64,000 bases of DNA from Bacteroidota bacterium. GTDB taxonomy: Bacteria; Bacteroidota; Bacteroidia; Chitinophagales; Saprospiraceae. Location: the NCBI GenBank assembly GCA_024743405.1, contig JANSWP010000021.1, positions 1 through 64,000 on the forward strand. The letters run 5' to 3'. Positions 15,675-24,920 of the stretch are shown here, piece after piece. The stretch's first letter is position 1. The number at the start of each line of letters is the position of its first letter. The notes below the pieces were generated by a model that saw only the letters and a list, made by a program, of their open reading frames with translations, had not been told where the DNA came from and did not search any database. The translations under genes were made by a program, and so were the position numbers.

Positions 15675-17006
15675 TTACTCACACCCCAATTGTTTACGAG
15701 AAACAGCGTCATTATTTGGGAAACAATTTCCAGAAAGTACACTTTCGGGAACATAGCGATCTGTATTTGGATCATATAGCCCATTCTCTAAGAAGTCAAT
15801 TAATTGACCTATTTCCGTTTTCGTCAGACCAAATGGGCGGAATAATGGCGATAATTTTTCATCTGGTACCAAAGGATTTTCAGAGACTGCTTTCATTTTA
15901 AAATCCACTAAATCTATTAAAGATGTTTTCGAACTGCCATGGAAATAAGTAGCGTAATCCTTCAAGTTGTACAGTTGTGGGACTTTGAAACGATACATAT
16001 CTTCTTCTTTTCCAGTAAATAGTCCTCTACCCAAAATCCGAGGGTCATCGGCTGAGGTATTAAGCCCTCCATTTTCATACATATCTTTTGTGCCTAAGGC
16101 ATGGAAGTTCATGGAGTTTAAAGCAGGCCCATCATGACAAGTATAGCATCTTGCTTTTCCGAAAAAGACCAAAGCGCCTTGTATCTGATCGACCGTCATA
16201 GCCCCTCTATTTCCTCTCAACCATTTTTGAAAAGGTGCTTCATTAGCCAACATGGATCGCAGATAAGCACTAATCGCAAAGCTGGATGTTGTCGGAGAAT
16301 ATCTTTCTGATTCGTCAAAATCGGGAAAGGCTTTGTCATATAATGCTCGATAGCCATAATCATCCAATACGTGATCGTTGATCTCTAGACGATGTAGCGC
16401 AAATGCTTCAATATTTTGAGCTTCCAAACCTACATATCCGGTGTGATTGACTTCTGCCAATCCTGTCCAGTATTCTTCAGTTCCTTCGTTGACACCACCA
16501 GCCCCGAATGCGCCACTCCACAGAGTGTTGGTGCTGTATCCTGAATTGAGCGGATTCATGGGTCTATTTCCTTGAGCATCTAACTCATGCTCTTCATAAT
16601 CATCTACTACATATCGCAGATTGCCATTGTAACCATATCCGGCACCTCCATCGGCAATACCTTGCAATCGACCCGGTAAAAAGCCTGATTCTTGGTGATG
16701 ACAAGAACCACAGGAATAGGTTTCGTAACAACTTTCATGAATAGGTATTTGTGCCAATCCAGTCTCGAAAAAAAGCAATTTTCCTAATTCGACTTTCTCC
16801 TTTGTTACAGGATTATGTGGGTCTTGATTGGGTAGTTCTTTATAATTATTGGAGGAGGGAAAAGTATAATAATCTAAATCGCCAGTATTGGATGTGATGT
16901 TCAATCTTTCGACTAATAATTGACTCAATTCACTTCTTTCTGTTTCGGGTTCGCAGGCGATAATGGAAATAAATATTAAAACTAAGAGTATTAGTAAATG
17001 CCTCAT
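15675..17006 (-). CDS. Di-heme cytochrome c peroxidase (MauG/CcpA family) lipoprotein
   Basis: A 443-residue protein from the ATG at 17006. A TTG at 17066 would add 20 residues ahead of a normal lipoprotein signal, so I prefer the ATG. The lipobox is IIAC. Two c-type heme motifs, CGSCH (N-terminal domain) and CYTCH (C-terminal domain), define the bacterial di-heme peroxidase/MauG fold. It would reduce H2O2 in the periplasm using c-type cytochromes. The well-placed CRP/FNR-type promoter 150-190 bp upstream fits the known oxygen-limitation control of such peroxidases. Confidence 0.87.
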   Translation of the reverse strand: MRHLLILLVLIFISIIACEPETERSELSQLLVERLNITSNTGDLDYYTFPSSNNYKELPNQDPHNPVTKEKVELGKLLFFETGLAQIPIHESCYETYSCGSCHHQESGFLPGRLQGIADGGAGYGYNGNLRYVVDDYEEHELDAQGNRPMNPLNSGYSTNTLWSGAFGAGGVNEGTEEYWTGLAEVNHTGYVGLEAQNIEAFALHRLEINDHVLDDYGYRALYDKAFPDFDESERYSPTTSSFAISAYLRSMLANEAPFQKWLRGNRGAMTVDQIQGALVFFGKARCYTCHDGPALNSMNFHALGTKDMYENGGLNTSADDPRILGRGLFTGKEEDMYRFKVPQLYNLKDYATYFHGSSKTSLIDLVDFKMKAVSENPLVPDEKLSPLFRPFGLTKTEIGQLIDFLENGLYDPNTDRYVPESVLSGNCFPNNDAVSRKQLGCE

Positions 17007-17157
17007 ATCGTATATCTTTAATGTATGGATTATAATTGTAAAGATTATGGATGGAATTTTTGCCAATTGAAATATTGGCTATCAATGTGAATAGAAGGGA
17101 GTCTAATCCGTTGAGGTAGTTTTAGGTGTATCATGGGAATTTAAATTTGTAGTCTCG

Positions 17158-17201
17158 CAAATTTAAGGTAAGGGTCTTGGGTAGTCGATGACTTTTGTCA
17201 C
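17158..17201 (-). promoter_or_regulatory. CRP/FNR-type promoter for the cytochrome c peroxidase gene
   Basis: GATGACTTTTGTCAC (17187-17201) is the same 15-mer as at 2797-2811. A perfect -7 element, TAAATTTG, lies at 17165-17158 on the minus strand, centre-to-centre 33 bp. The predicted leader is about 145 nt to the ATG at 17006. Confidence 0.75.
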
Positions 17202-17228
17202 CAGAGGAGAAAAAACAACTTGAAAAGT

Positions 17229-17293
17229 ATCCCTCCAAAAGAAATTTTCACGCCACAGGCGCGTGGATTTCAATAAGTGTACGGTAGAGAAAA
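17229..17293. repeat. Half-copy of a palindromic element (family D)
   Basis: It matches the right half of the element at 33389-33563: CCAAAAGAAATTTTC, then a GGCGCG stem, TGGATTTCA, AAGTGTAC and TAGAGAA, with few differences. It sits between the pdxH stop and the peroxidase promoter and has lost its partner end. Confidence 0.65.
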
Positions 17294-17302
17294 AATGAAT
17301 TA

Positions 17303-17944
17303 CTATGGAGCTAATCGCTCAATTTTCCAAAGTCGATTCTTTTCCTTTGAATACACAAATCGGTCATGTAGCCGATGTACTCGTCCTTGCCAAAATTCGA
17401 AACTATCTGGGACTACTTGATATCCACCCCAAAAAGAGGGGAGTGGGACTTCTTTGTTTTGAAATTTTCGTTTTAATTCTTCGAACTTGGAAAGCAATAT
17501 TTGGCGAGAAGAGATGACGTCACTTTGGTTGGAAACCCATGCCCCAATTTGGCTCCCTTTAGGGCGACTGAGGAAATATTTCATCGATTCGGTGGCAGAA
17601 ACTTTAGTTATTGAGCCGGTGATTTTGATTTGACGTTCAAATTCTTTCCAAAAAAACAATAAAGCAACTTTCGGATTTTGATTGATTTCTTGAGCCTTTC
17701 GACTTTCATAATTGGTATAAAAAACAAATCCTTCTTGATCAAAATATTTTAATAAAACAGTACGCAAAGAAGGTTGTCCACTTTCCGAAACGGTGGCCAA
17801 ACTCATTGAGTTGGGCATCGAAATATTTCCCTCCTCTGCTTGACGAAACCATTTTTCAAATTGGAAAAATGGGTCAGCTTCCAAATCCTTTTTTGTAAGG
17901 TCAGAAGTGGTGAATTCTTGGCGCATTTGACTTAAATCAGGCAT
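17303..17944 (-). CDS. pdxH: Pyridoxamine/pyridoxine 5'-phosphate oxidase
   Basis: A 213-residue flavoenzyme of normal length that makes pyridoxal 5'-phosphate using FMN and O2. Visible blocks are 'PNSMSLATVSESGQPSLRTVLLK', YTNYESRKAQEI, 'FFWKEFERQIKITG', SQIGAWVSNQS and the C-terminal 'FEFWQGRVHRLHDR ... WKIERLAP', all characteristic of PdxH. It starts 15 bp after a PLP-dependent decarboxylase gene, so cofactor maker and cofactor user are translationally close. Confidence 0.95.
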   Translation of the reverse strand: MPDLSQMRQEFTTSDLTKKDLEADPFFQFEKWFRQAEEGNISMPNSMSLATVSESGQPSLRTVLLKYFDQEGFVFYTNYESRKAQEINQNPKVALLFFWKEFERQIKITGSITKVSATESMKYFLSRPKGSQIGAWVSNQSDVISSRQILLSKFEELKRKFQNKEVPLPSFWGGYQVVPDSFEFWQGRVHRLHDRFVYSKEKNRLWKIERLAP

Positions 17945-17959
17945 AGGGCAATTGTGGTT

Positions 17960-19231
17960 TTATCCGATTAATTTTTCAAAACCCTTTACGTTTTTCTTTT
18001 CAAGCATCTCCCTAACAGCAGTAATGAATTTATCTAATTCATCAACGGTTACATGATCCATTACGACTATCTTATACCAGTTGGCTTTGCCAATGTGAAT
18101 ATCTGGGACGAGTCCAAATTGATGAGCTAGTGCTTCGGAAATATATTCACTCTTAATGGCGACGATATTCGACCCGGATTGTCGAAAATATTCAATATTT
18201 AATTCATCTAATTGTTCACAAAGCCACTTAGTCCGGTAATTTAAAATATGAATTTTCTCAAACCAGCCATTGGGCCCATAGGTCATCAAAATCATCCAAA
18301 CGGCGACTGCATTGGCACCTGAACGACTACCCGAAAGCGTTACATCTAGGCCATTTACATATTGAGCTTCCTCTGTACAAGCATATTTTATCCAGCCTTT
18401 TCGAATGAGGAAAATGCCTGTTCCATAAGGTGCTTCGACCAGTTTGTGAGCATCTAAAGTAACGGAAGTGACATGAGGATTATTAAAGTTTAAAGATAGT
18501 TGTGGTGCTGAAAAAGGATATATAAATCCTCCAAAAGCACCATCCACATGGAGCTTAAAAGCTATTTTTTCTTGTTCTAAAATCTCCACATAATCCGAAA
18601 CTTCATCTACCGAACCAAACATGGTCGTCATCATATTCGCAACTACAATGAAATATCGAATACCATCCTTTTGGGCTTTCTGAATGGTCGCCGAAAGATG
18701 AGATTTATTGATTTGACGATTATCAAAATTGACTTTAATGGGGTAATTTTTTAAATTTAAAAGATTTCCTGCTTTGAACATCGAATAGTGAGAATCTTCT
18801 GAACAAAGAATGCCGATTTCAGAAATGTCCGCCCCTTTTTCACGCATAAAATAGTTGCGATAAATCCATACTGCTTGAATATTTGCTTCTGTACCACCGG
18901 CGGCAATATAGCCATCTTGAGCATCGGGTTCGCCTTTCAAAATATCTTCGGCACATATACTAATTAACTCTCGTTCAAGGTGTTGAGTACCTGCAAAGAA
19001 TGGTTCCGAATCGCCTAATGTATGACATCCAATATGGTTAGGGTTTTGAAGTAAAGTCCTTAGAAACGGGGCATTTTGAAGTAAGGATGGATTATCATAA
19101 AACACCTTCTGATCAAGTCGGGAAGCTGGAACACCTAGCGCTGTTCTTTCTCTATAATTGATACTTTGATCCAGTGCCTGAAATATCCGTTCAGCAATTT
19201 GTTTAGCTATCAATTTTTTCCAAAATCTCAT
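17960..19231 (-). CDS. PLP-dependent group II decarboxylase
   Basis: A 423-residue fold type I enzyme. The cofactor lysine is in TLDAHKLVEAPYGTG (about residue 262), and HVDGAFGGFIYPF carries the conserved PLP-pyridine Asp. 'GYIAAGGTEANIQAVW' fits the aromatic-amino-acid/glutamate decarboxylase group. The substrate cannot be read from sequence. Candidates are Tyr, Asp, Glu or 2,4-diaminobutyrate. It is flanked by pdxH 15 bp downstream and the copper ATPase 25 bp upstream, apparently as one operon with sulfide:quinone reductase. Confidence 0.85.
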   Translation of the reverse strand: MRFWKKLIAKQIAERIFQALDQSINYRERTALGVPASRLDQKVFYDNPSLLQNAPFLRTLLQNPNHIGCHTLGDSEPFFAGTQHLERELISICAEDILKGEPDAQDGYIAAGGTEANIQAVWIYRNYFMREKGADISEIGILCSEDSHYSMFKAGNLLNLKNYPIKVNFDNRQINKSHLSATIQKAQKDGIRYFIVVANMMTTMFGSVDEVSDYVEILEQEKIAFKLHVDGAFGGFIYPFSAPQLSLNFNNPHVTSVTLDAHKLVEAPYGTGIFLIRKGWIKYACTEEAQYVNGLDVTLSGSRSGANAVAVWMILMTYGPNGWFEKIHILNYRTKWLCEQLDELNIEYFRQSGSNIVAIKSEYISEALAHQFGLVPDIHIGKANWYKIVVMDHVTVDELDKFITAVREMLEKKNVKGFEKLIG

Positions 19232-19256
19232 GTGTTTTTTCTATAATGATTAATAC

Positions 19257-21668
19257 TTACTTCAAAACTTTTTTTGCCAGATATTCACTTGCCAAAACAC
19301 CAAAAAATACAATGGTAATCGAACTTAAAGGCATCAAAATGGCGGCTATAACGGGCGATAATAATCCTTGAACCGCAAAGCTTAATCCAATGATATTATA
19401 AATAAAAGCTAAAGAATAAGCCCAATAAACTAATTTTACACTTTTTTTGGCAAAAAGTTGATAGTCAGTGAGTTGTGGAAATTTTTTGGCGTCCAAAATG
19501 GCATCGCAAGAAGGGGTGAAGTTATTGGTGTTTTCAGCGACGACGATGCCGACATTACTTTGATGAAGTGCGCCGGCATCGTTTAATCCGTCGCCTAACA
19601 TCAAAACAAATTTCTTGTTTTCTTGGAGTTTTTTTATGAATTGTAATTTGTCTTTAGGACTCTGATTGAAATGTAAATTTTCGGTTCCAAATTGGGTTTC
19701 TAAATGAGTTTTTTCTTGATCATTATCGCCGGAAAGCAAATATGATTGAAATAGATTTTTCCAATTAGAAAGGAGCTTTTCGAAGCCTTTTCGGTAGCTG
19801 TTTTGGATTCGGAATTTGCCTTTTATTTCTTCATTGATTTTTACAAATGTTCCTTTTTGATTATTGTTTTTAGTCAACCACCCATTAGATCCAATTTCTA
19901 TAGACAAACCATTCACTTTTCCTCGAATACCTTTTCCGGTTAGTTCTTCGAAATCGATTACTTCTAATAGTGCTGATGCTCCTAAGAATGAATTAATCAA
20001 TCGGCTCACAGGATGTGAAGATTGATGTGTGAGTGACCGAATAGCTGATTTTTCAAACTCATTCAACGCTTCTCCTTCGTATTGAATTTTACTTTTTTCA
20101 GCATTGGTGATCGTTCCTGTTTTATCAAAAACAACGGCATCAATTTTTGCTAGGTTTTCAATGACTTGTGTATTTTTTAAATAAAATCCACGCTTTGCCA
20201 ATAACCGAATAGCATTACCAAAAGTGAAAGGAATACTTAATGCAACGGCACAGGGACACGCAATGATTAATACGGCTGTGAATGAATTGAAAGCAATTGT
20301 TTTATCATTTATTAACCAATAGATGAGTGTTGCAAAAGCAATTGTCAAAATGGCATAAGTGAAGTATTTTCCGATGGTATCGGCGATGTGACTAGCATTA
20401 GAGTTATCTTCTTTTTTAAAGGTGTCTTCATTCCAAAGTTGGGTCAAATAACTCTGAGATACTTTTTTGGTAAGGGTTAATTCAATGTTTTCTGACATTT
20501 GTCGCCCACCAGCAAATACTTTCTCTCCGTTTTTGATTCGGACGGGCTCAGATTCTCCCGTAACAAAACTATAATCAATGCGTCCTTTTCCTTTAATCAA
20601 AATACCATCAGCAGGAACTAATTCCTTATGTCGGACGACTACAATGTCTCCAATTTCGAGTTTGTTGAGGGCTACTGAATCTTCTTTTCCTTCCTTTTTA
20701 ATAGTGGCGGCAATCGGGAAATAGGATTTGTAATCCCGTTCAAAGGATAGCTGATAATAGGTCTTTTGTTGAAACCATTTTCCAATTAAAAGGAAGAAAA
20801 TTAAGCCTGCCAAACTATCCAAATAACCTGCTCCTGTGTGGGACAAAATTTCAAATACACTTCTCCCAAAAAGGGTTAGAATACCTAAAGTAATGGGGAC
20901 ATCGATATTGAGATTACCTTGTCGAAGCCCATGCCAAGCGGATTTGATATAGTTTCTTCCACTAAAAACAAGTACGGGTATTGCTAACAGAATATTTAGA
21001 TAACCAAACCATCTTTGAAAGATATTATCTACTAAACCTAAATATTCTGGGAAACTCAAAAGCATGATATTGCCAAAAGCAAACCCAGCTACGCCAATTT
21101 GATAATAAAAGGTTCGATCAATCGATTTTTCGGTTTGAGATTCGTCAAGATTACTCAAATTAATGGCTGGTGGATACCCGATTAAAGCAAGTAACTCTAC
21201 AACTTTCCGAATAGTTAGTTTTTGATGGTCGAAGGTTAAATAAGCTTCTTTTTTTAAGAAGTTTACTTTTGACTGGACAATTCCATCGTCAAGTTTGTAT
21301 AGGTTTTCTAATAGCCAAATACAGGATGCACAATGAATCTGGGGTAAAAGGAAGGTAAGCCGTGTTATTTTATCATTTTGAAAGTCTATTAATTTTGACG
21401 CAATTTCTTCATCGTCAAGCCAAGCATATCGCTCGCGTTTTTGGGTTTTGAGACTAATACCAGGTTTGTTTTCTATGCGGTAATATTGGGAAAGATTATT
21501 TTCATGTAGGATTTCGTAAACCATCTTGCATCCCTCACAACAGAAAAGATGATCTTCCAAATGGATGGACTCATCAGGGCAAACTTCCCCACAATGCGTA
21601 CATTTAGTCTCTTCTTTTATAATGGCTTTTTGTGGCTCATCAAATTTATTGGTCAATGTGATAGACAT
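19257..21668 (-). CDS. CcoI/FixI-type copper-transporting P-type ATPase
   Basis: An 803-residue pump from the ATG at 21668. Upstream codons to 21737 would need TTG. Features in order: an N-terminal Cys-rich metal domain (CTHCGEVCPDES ... CCEGC) seen in CcoI; a heavy-metal-associated domain with CASCIW; eight predicted helices; TGES actuator; CPC in IACPCAV; phosphorylation motif DKTGTIT; and MLGDGLNDAGAL. CcoI ATPases export Cu for cuproenzyme assembly such as cbb3 oxidase. No cbb3 genes are in the window, and the nearest copper enzyme is NosZ. It is 96 bp after the sulfide:quinone reductase gene in the same direction. Confidence 0.9.
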   Translation of the reverse strand: MSITLTNKFDEPQKAIIKEETKCTHCGEVCPDESIHLEDHLFCCEGCKMVYEILHENNLSQYYRIENKPGISLKTQKRERYAWLDDEEIASKLIDFQNDKITRLTFLLPQIHCASCIWLLENLYKLDDGIVQSKVNFLKKEAYLTFDHQKLTIRKVVELLALIGYPPAINLSNLDESQTEKSIDRTFYYQIGVAGFAFGNIMLLSFPEYLGLVDNIFQRWFGYLNILLAIPVLVFSGRNYIKSAWHGLRQGNLNIDVPITLGILTLFGRSVFEILSHTGAGYLDSLAGLIFFLLIGKWFQQKTYYQLSFERDYKSYFPIAATIKKEGKEDSVALNKLEIGDIVVVRHKELVPADGILIKGKGRIDYSFVTGESEPVRIKNGEKVFAGGRQMSENIELTLTKKVSQSYLTQLWNEDTFKKEDNSNASHIADTIGKYFTYAILTIAFATLIYWLINDKTIAFNSFTAVLIIACPCAVALSIPFTFGNAIRLLAKRGFYLKNTQVIENLAKIDAVVFDKTGTITNAEKSKIQYEGEALNEFEKSAIRSLTHQSSHPVSRLINSFLGASALLEVIDFEELTGKGIRGKVNGLSIEIGSNGWLTKNNNQKGTFVKINEEIKGKFRIQNSYRKGFEKLLSNWKNLFQSYLLSGDNDQEKTHLETQFGTENLHFNQSPKDKLQFIKKLQENKKFVLMLGDGLNDAGALHQSNVGIVVAENTNNFTPSCDAILDAKKFPQLTDYQLFAKKSVKLVYWAYSLAFIYNIIGLSFAVQGLLSPVIAAILMPLSSITIVFFGVLASEYLAKKVLK

Positions 21669-21764
21669 GTGAGGTGTTCGATTTAAGAATGAAAAACCTG
21701 AAAAAATGAAAGTTGAGGCGACCTCAAGCCGCCCCAACTTTACCCGCTAGACAACAATAAATTT

Positions 21765-23042
21765 TTAGGCTCGTCCTTTCAACATTAAGTTCCAGTACAT
21801 GAAAGGCAACCCGTATTTTTTCAACAGCCACATGCTGTATTGTTCTTTTGATGTATCCACAAATTTGGTGATCAATGGGTCAGAATCTCGTTCATGGTCG
21901 TAATTGAATTCAGCTAAAACCATACTCTTATAACCTGTTACCAATGGACAACTTGAGTATCCATTGTATTCTGCATTGTTTGCTTCTTTTCCTGCTATCA
22001 AGTGGATGATATTATCTACTACTACAGGCGCTTGTTTTCTAATGGCAGCCCCAGTTTTCGCTGTTGGTAAAGCCGCCGCATCACCTAAGCCGAATACATT
22101 TTTAAATGTCTTGTGTTGCATACTGTGAATGTCCACATCGAGCCATCCGTCGGCATTAGCCAGTTTAGATTTTTTGACAAAGTCAGGGGCTGATTGTGGG
22201 GGGGCTAAGTGAAGCATATCAAAAGGAATAGCTACTTCAGATTCAGAAATCATTTGTAGCCCAATTGGTTTGGGATTATGAGTTAATCTTTCCGGTTCAT
22301 CCAAATGACTCATGATTTTATAATAGGCAATTTTATTTTCACCATCGATTCGAACTAGTTTATGGAAAAATCGTAAGTAAATATCTTTTCGATCAACCAC
22401 TTTTTGCATGGTTTGCTTGAATGGCTCAACACCAAAAATGACTGAACCAGGTGTGACAAATGTAATCGTCGTATTTTCCCGAACCCCTATTTTTGTAAAA
22501 TATTCATCTGCCAAATACATGATTTTTTGAGGAGCTCCTCCACATTTAATAGGCGTAGCAGGCTGTGTGAAGAGTGCCGTACCCCCTTTAAAGTTTTGGA
22601 AAACTTCCCATGTATATTTGGGGTCTGTATAAATACTCGTAACATTATTTTTGCCTAAAGTTTCTTTCAAACCAGGGATGCCATCTATGTCAAGTTGGAT
22701 ACCAGGACAAGCCACTAAGTATTCGTATTCCACCTCACTTCCATCATTTAAGGTGACTCTATTTGATTCAGGCTCAATACTTTTCACGTATTCTTTTATC
22801 CATTTTACGCCACTTGGAATAAGTTTTTTCATAGGGCGAATGGTATTATCGTAATTAAAGGTTCCAGCTCCTACCAGTGTAAAAGCGGGCTGATAAAAAT
22901 GTTTGTCTGAAGGGTCGATAATCGCTACATCCAATTTTTTGTTTTTTCGCATCATCTGCGCTGCCACGGTGATGCCTGCTGTTCCTCCTCCGATTATGAC
23001 TATTTGATGCTTTTTAGATTTCATGTTGAATAATTTTTTCAA
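21765..23042 (-). CDS. sqr: Type II sulfide:quinone oxidoreductase
   Basis: A 425-residue FAD enzyme. The N-terminal dinucleotide motif is VIIGGGTAGIT. The two redox cysteines occur in type II contexts: Cys167 in IKCGGAPQKIMYL and Cys365 in SSCPLVTGYKSM, as in mitochondrial SQOR. The third Cys of type I enzymes is not at the usual place. It would oxidise sulfide at the membrane face and reduce quinone, possibly feeding electrons to N2O respiration. An alternative start lies at residue 7. It heads an apparent sqr-copper ATPase-decarboxylase-pdxH operon with a well-formed CRP/FNR-type promoter. Confidence 0.9.
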   Translation of the reverse strand: MKKLFNMKSKKHQIVIIGGGTAGITVAAQMMRKNKKLDVAIIDPSDKHFYQPAFTLVGAGTFNYDNTIRPMKKLIPSGVKWIKEYVKSIEPESNRVTLNDGSEVEYEYLVACPGIQLDIDGIPGLKETLGKNNVTSIYTDPKYTWEVFQNFKGGTALFTQPATPIKCGGAPQKIMYLADEYFTKIGVRENTTITFVTPGSVIFGVEPFKQTMQKVVDRKDIYLRFFHKLVRIDGENKIAYYKIMSHLDEPERLTHNPKPIGLQMISESEVAIPFDMLHLAPPQSAPDFVKKSKLANADGWLDVDIHSMQHKTFKNVFGLGDAAALPTAKTGAAIRKQAPVVVDNIIHLIAGKEANNAEYNGYSSCPLVTGYKSMVLAEFNYDHERDSDPLITKFVDTSKEQYSMWLLKKYGLPFMYWNLMLKGRA

Positions 23043-23066
23043 TTTTAATTATTGGATTTCTGGCTG

Positions 23067-23109
23067 TAAAATTAGCTGTAGTATATCTGGACGAAAGTGA
23101 TGATAATCA
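23067..23109 (-). promoter_or_regulatory. CRP/FNR-type promoter for the sqr operon
   Basis: GTGATGATAATCAC (23097-23110) is a perfect dyad with TGA-N6-TCA at 23098-23109. On the minus strand TAATTTTA (23074-23067) is a near-consensus -7 element at 33 bp. Confidence 0.7.
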
Positions 23110-23118
23110 CATAATAAA

Positions 23119-23163
23119 GTGATTTTTGTCATCATTTTCAGGGGGTCTTTGAGGCTAATTTTG
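23119..23163 (+). promoter_or_regulatory. CRP/FNR-type promoter for hemN
   Basis: GTGATTTTTGTCATC (23119-23133) contains the dyad at 23120-23131. TAATTTTG (23156-23163) is a perfect -7 element, 34 bp centre to centre. This dyad is exactly 22 bp (two turns) from the sqr dyad. Confidence 0.75.
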
Positions 23164-23189
23164 ATTTTCTTTGGATAAAAAATCATATA

Positions 23190-24542
23190 ATGAATACCTC
23201 TTTATTAGAAAAGTACAATGTTCCTGCCCCACGATATACTAGCTATCCAACTGTACCTTATTGGAATGCAGAACCACCTACTCAAGAGCAGTGGATTAAA
23301 TCTGTACAAGGAGCTTTTAATGAAAATAGAGAAATAAGCCTTTATATTCATTTACCGTATTGTGAAAGCCTATGTACTTACTGTGGATGCAATAAAAGGA
23401 TCACAAAGAATCATAAAGTAGAGCAACCATATATAGATTCCGTTCTAAAAGAATGGGAGATGTATTTGAACATTTTACCCGAAAAGCCCACCGTAAAAGA
23501 ATTGCATTTAGGAGGAGGAACCCCTACTTTTTTCTCCCCTGAAAGTTTGAATTATCTAATCACTAATATCCTGTCAAAAGTACATATTGCACCTGATCAT
23601 GAGTTCAGTTTTGAAGCACATCCTGCGAGTATGACTTTGGAACATTTAGTGGTTTTGAATATTCATGGGTTTAAGCGAATCAGTATTGGTATTCAAGATT
23701 TTGACAATGAGATTTTGAGAATTATTAATAGACAACAGACCTATGAAGATGTAGAAAAAACAGTAGTCTTGGCACGAGAACTAGGGTATGATTCCATCAA
23801 TTTTGATTTGATTTTTGGGTTGCCATTACAAACTCTGGAAAATATCCGAATCAATATGGAGAAAGTGCGAAGCTTACATCCTGATCGAATCGCTTTTTAT
23901 AGCTATGCGCATGTCCCATGGATCAAACCGAGTCAGAGAGCTTATTCCGAAGCCGATTTACCAATCGGAAAAGATAAAAGAGATTTGTACGAACTGGGAC
24001 GTGAATTATTGGAAGAGGCAGGGTATATGGAAATAGGGATGGATCACTTTGCATTACGCACTGATGGTTTGTATAAATCCTTAGAAAATAAAACACTTCA
24101 TAGAAATTTCATGGGCTATACGCCACAATATACTCGATTGAGTCTTGCACTCGGGGCTTCTTCAATAAGTGATAGTTGGGGCGCATTCATTCAAAATGAG
24201 AAAAAAATTGAGGACTATCAAGCTCGAGTCGAGCTAGGAGCATTTCCAATAATAAAAGGACATATACTTTCAAATGAAGATCAATTATTGCGTAAGCATA
24301 TTTTGAATATCATGTGCAAATTTGAGACAAATTGGATTGAAAAAGAAGATCAACATGATTCGTTGTATGAAGGAATGGAAAGAATGTCAGAGTTAGAAGA
24401 TGATGGTTTGATTGAGCGAATTCCTTTCCAATTAAAGGTGACGGAAAAAGGTCGTCCTTTTATACGAAATATTTGTTTAGCCTTGGATTCAAAATATTGG
24501 GAAAAGAAACCAGATGGGGCATTGTTTAGTCAGGTCGTTTAA
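23190..24542 (+). CDS. hemN: Oxygen-independent coproporphyrinogen III dehydrogenase
   Basis: A 450-residue radical-SAM enzyme converting coproporphyrinogen III to protoporphyrinogen IX without O2. The cluster motif is CESLCTYCGC (about residues 56-65). The SAM-binding GGGTPTFF and the HemN-type N-terminus PRYTSYPTVPYW are present, and the length is that of true HemN rather than the shorter HemW. FNR-family control of hemN is common in facultative bacteria, and the promoter here shows a matching site. Confidence 0.95.
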   Translation: MNTSLLEKYNVPAPRYTSYPTVPYWNAEPPTQEQWIKSVQGAFNENREISLYIHLPYCESLCTYCGCNKRITKNHKVEQPYIDSVLKEWEMYLNILPEKPTVKELHLGGGTPTFFSPESLNYLITNILSKVHIAPDHEFSFEAHPASMTLEHLVVLNIHGFKRISIGIQDFDNEILRIINRQQTYEDVEKTVVLARELGYDSINFDLIFGLPLQTLENIRINMEKVRSLHPDRIAFYSYAHVPWIKPSQRAYSEADLPIGKDKRDLYELGRELLEEAGYMEIGMDHFALRTDGLYKSLENKTLHRNFMGYTPQYTRLSLALGASSISDSWGAFIQNEKKIEDYQARVELGAFPIIKGHILSNEDQLLRKHILNIMCKFETNWIEKEDQHDSLYEGMERMSELEDDGLIERIPFQLKVTEKGRPFIRNICLALDSKYWEKKPDGALFSQVV

Positions 24543-24920
24543 ATTACAATATTAGTTCTATTACAAGTTAAATCTTGCGCAAACGTGGCAAGAGTTAGTG
24601 TAAGATATCTGTTGGCATTGGAGATTTTGGGGTTAAAAAAATCAATTGAGTCAAGCCTAAAAGAGCACCCATGTTTGAGCCTGATGAAATCGGCGAGTTT
24701 GGGTGTGAGCGCCTTAGCAATTGAATTTTAGTCAAAATATCCACAGCCTTGATTTTTGCTTCTTTGTATCAAAACAAAGAAGAAATTGATAAATAATAGT
24801 TTTATGGTACTGGCTCTACCAGGTTAGGAAGACCACTAATACAATTCAACCACAAGTACAAATAGGATAAAAACGATCCCTTCATTTATACTTGTGGTTT
24901 GATCTTCTTTTCGAAGTCTC
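24543..24920. other. Intergenic region with repeat-like hairpins
   Basis: No gene seen. CTTCTTTG / CAAAGAAG (24769-24792, loop TATCAAAA) forms a stem, and CACCCA ... TGGGTG (24667-24704) forms another. The block from 24650 to 24800 has the look of a widespread Bacteroidota intergenic repeat, but I found no second copy in this window. Confidence 0.4.

Noticed and set aside
24650-24800. Small RNA gene or riboswitch after hemN.
   Set aside because: Hairpins are present but there is no promoter, no conserved aptamer pattern and no second copy. It is left as an unclassified repeat-like region.
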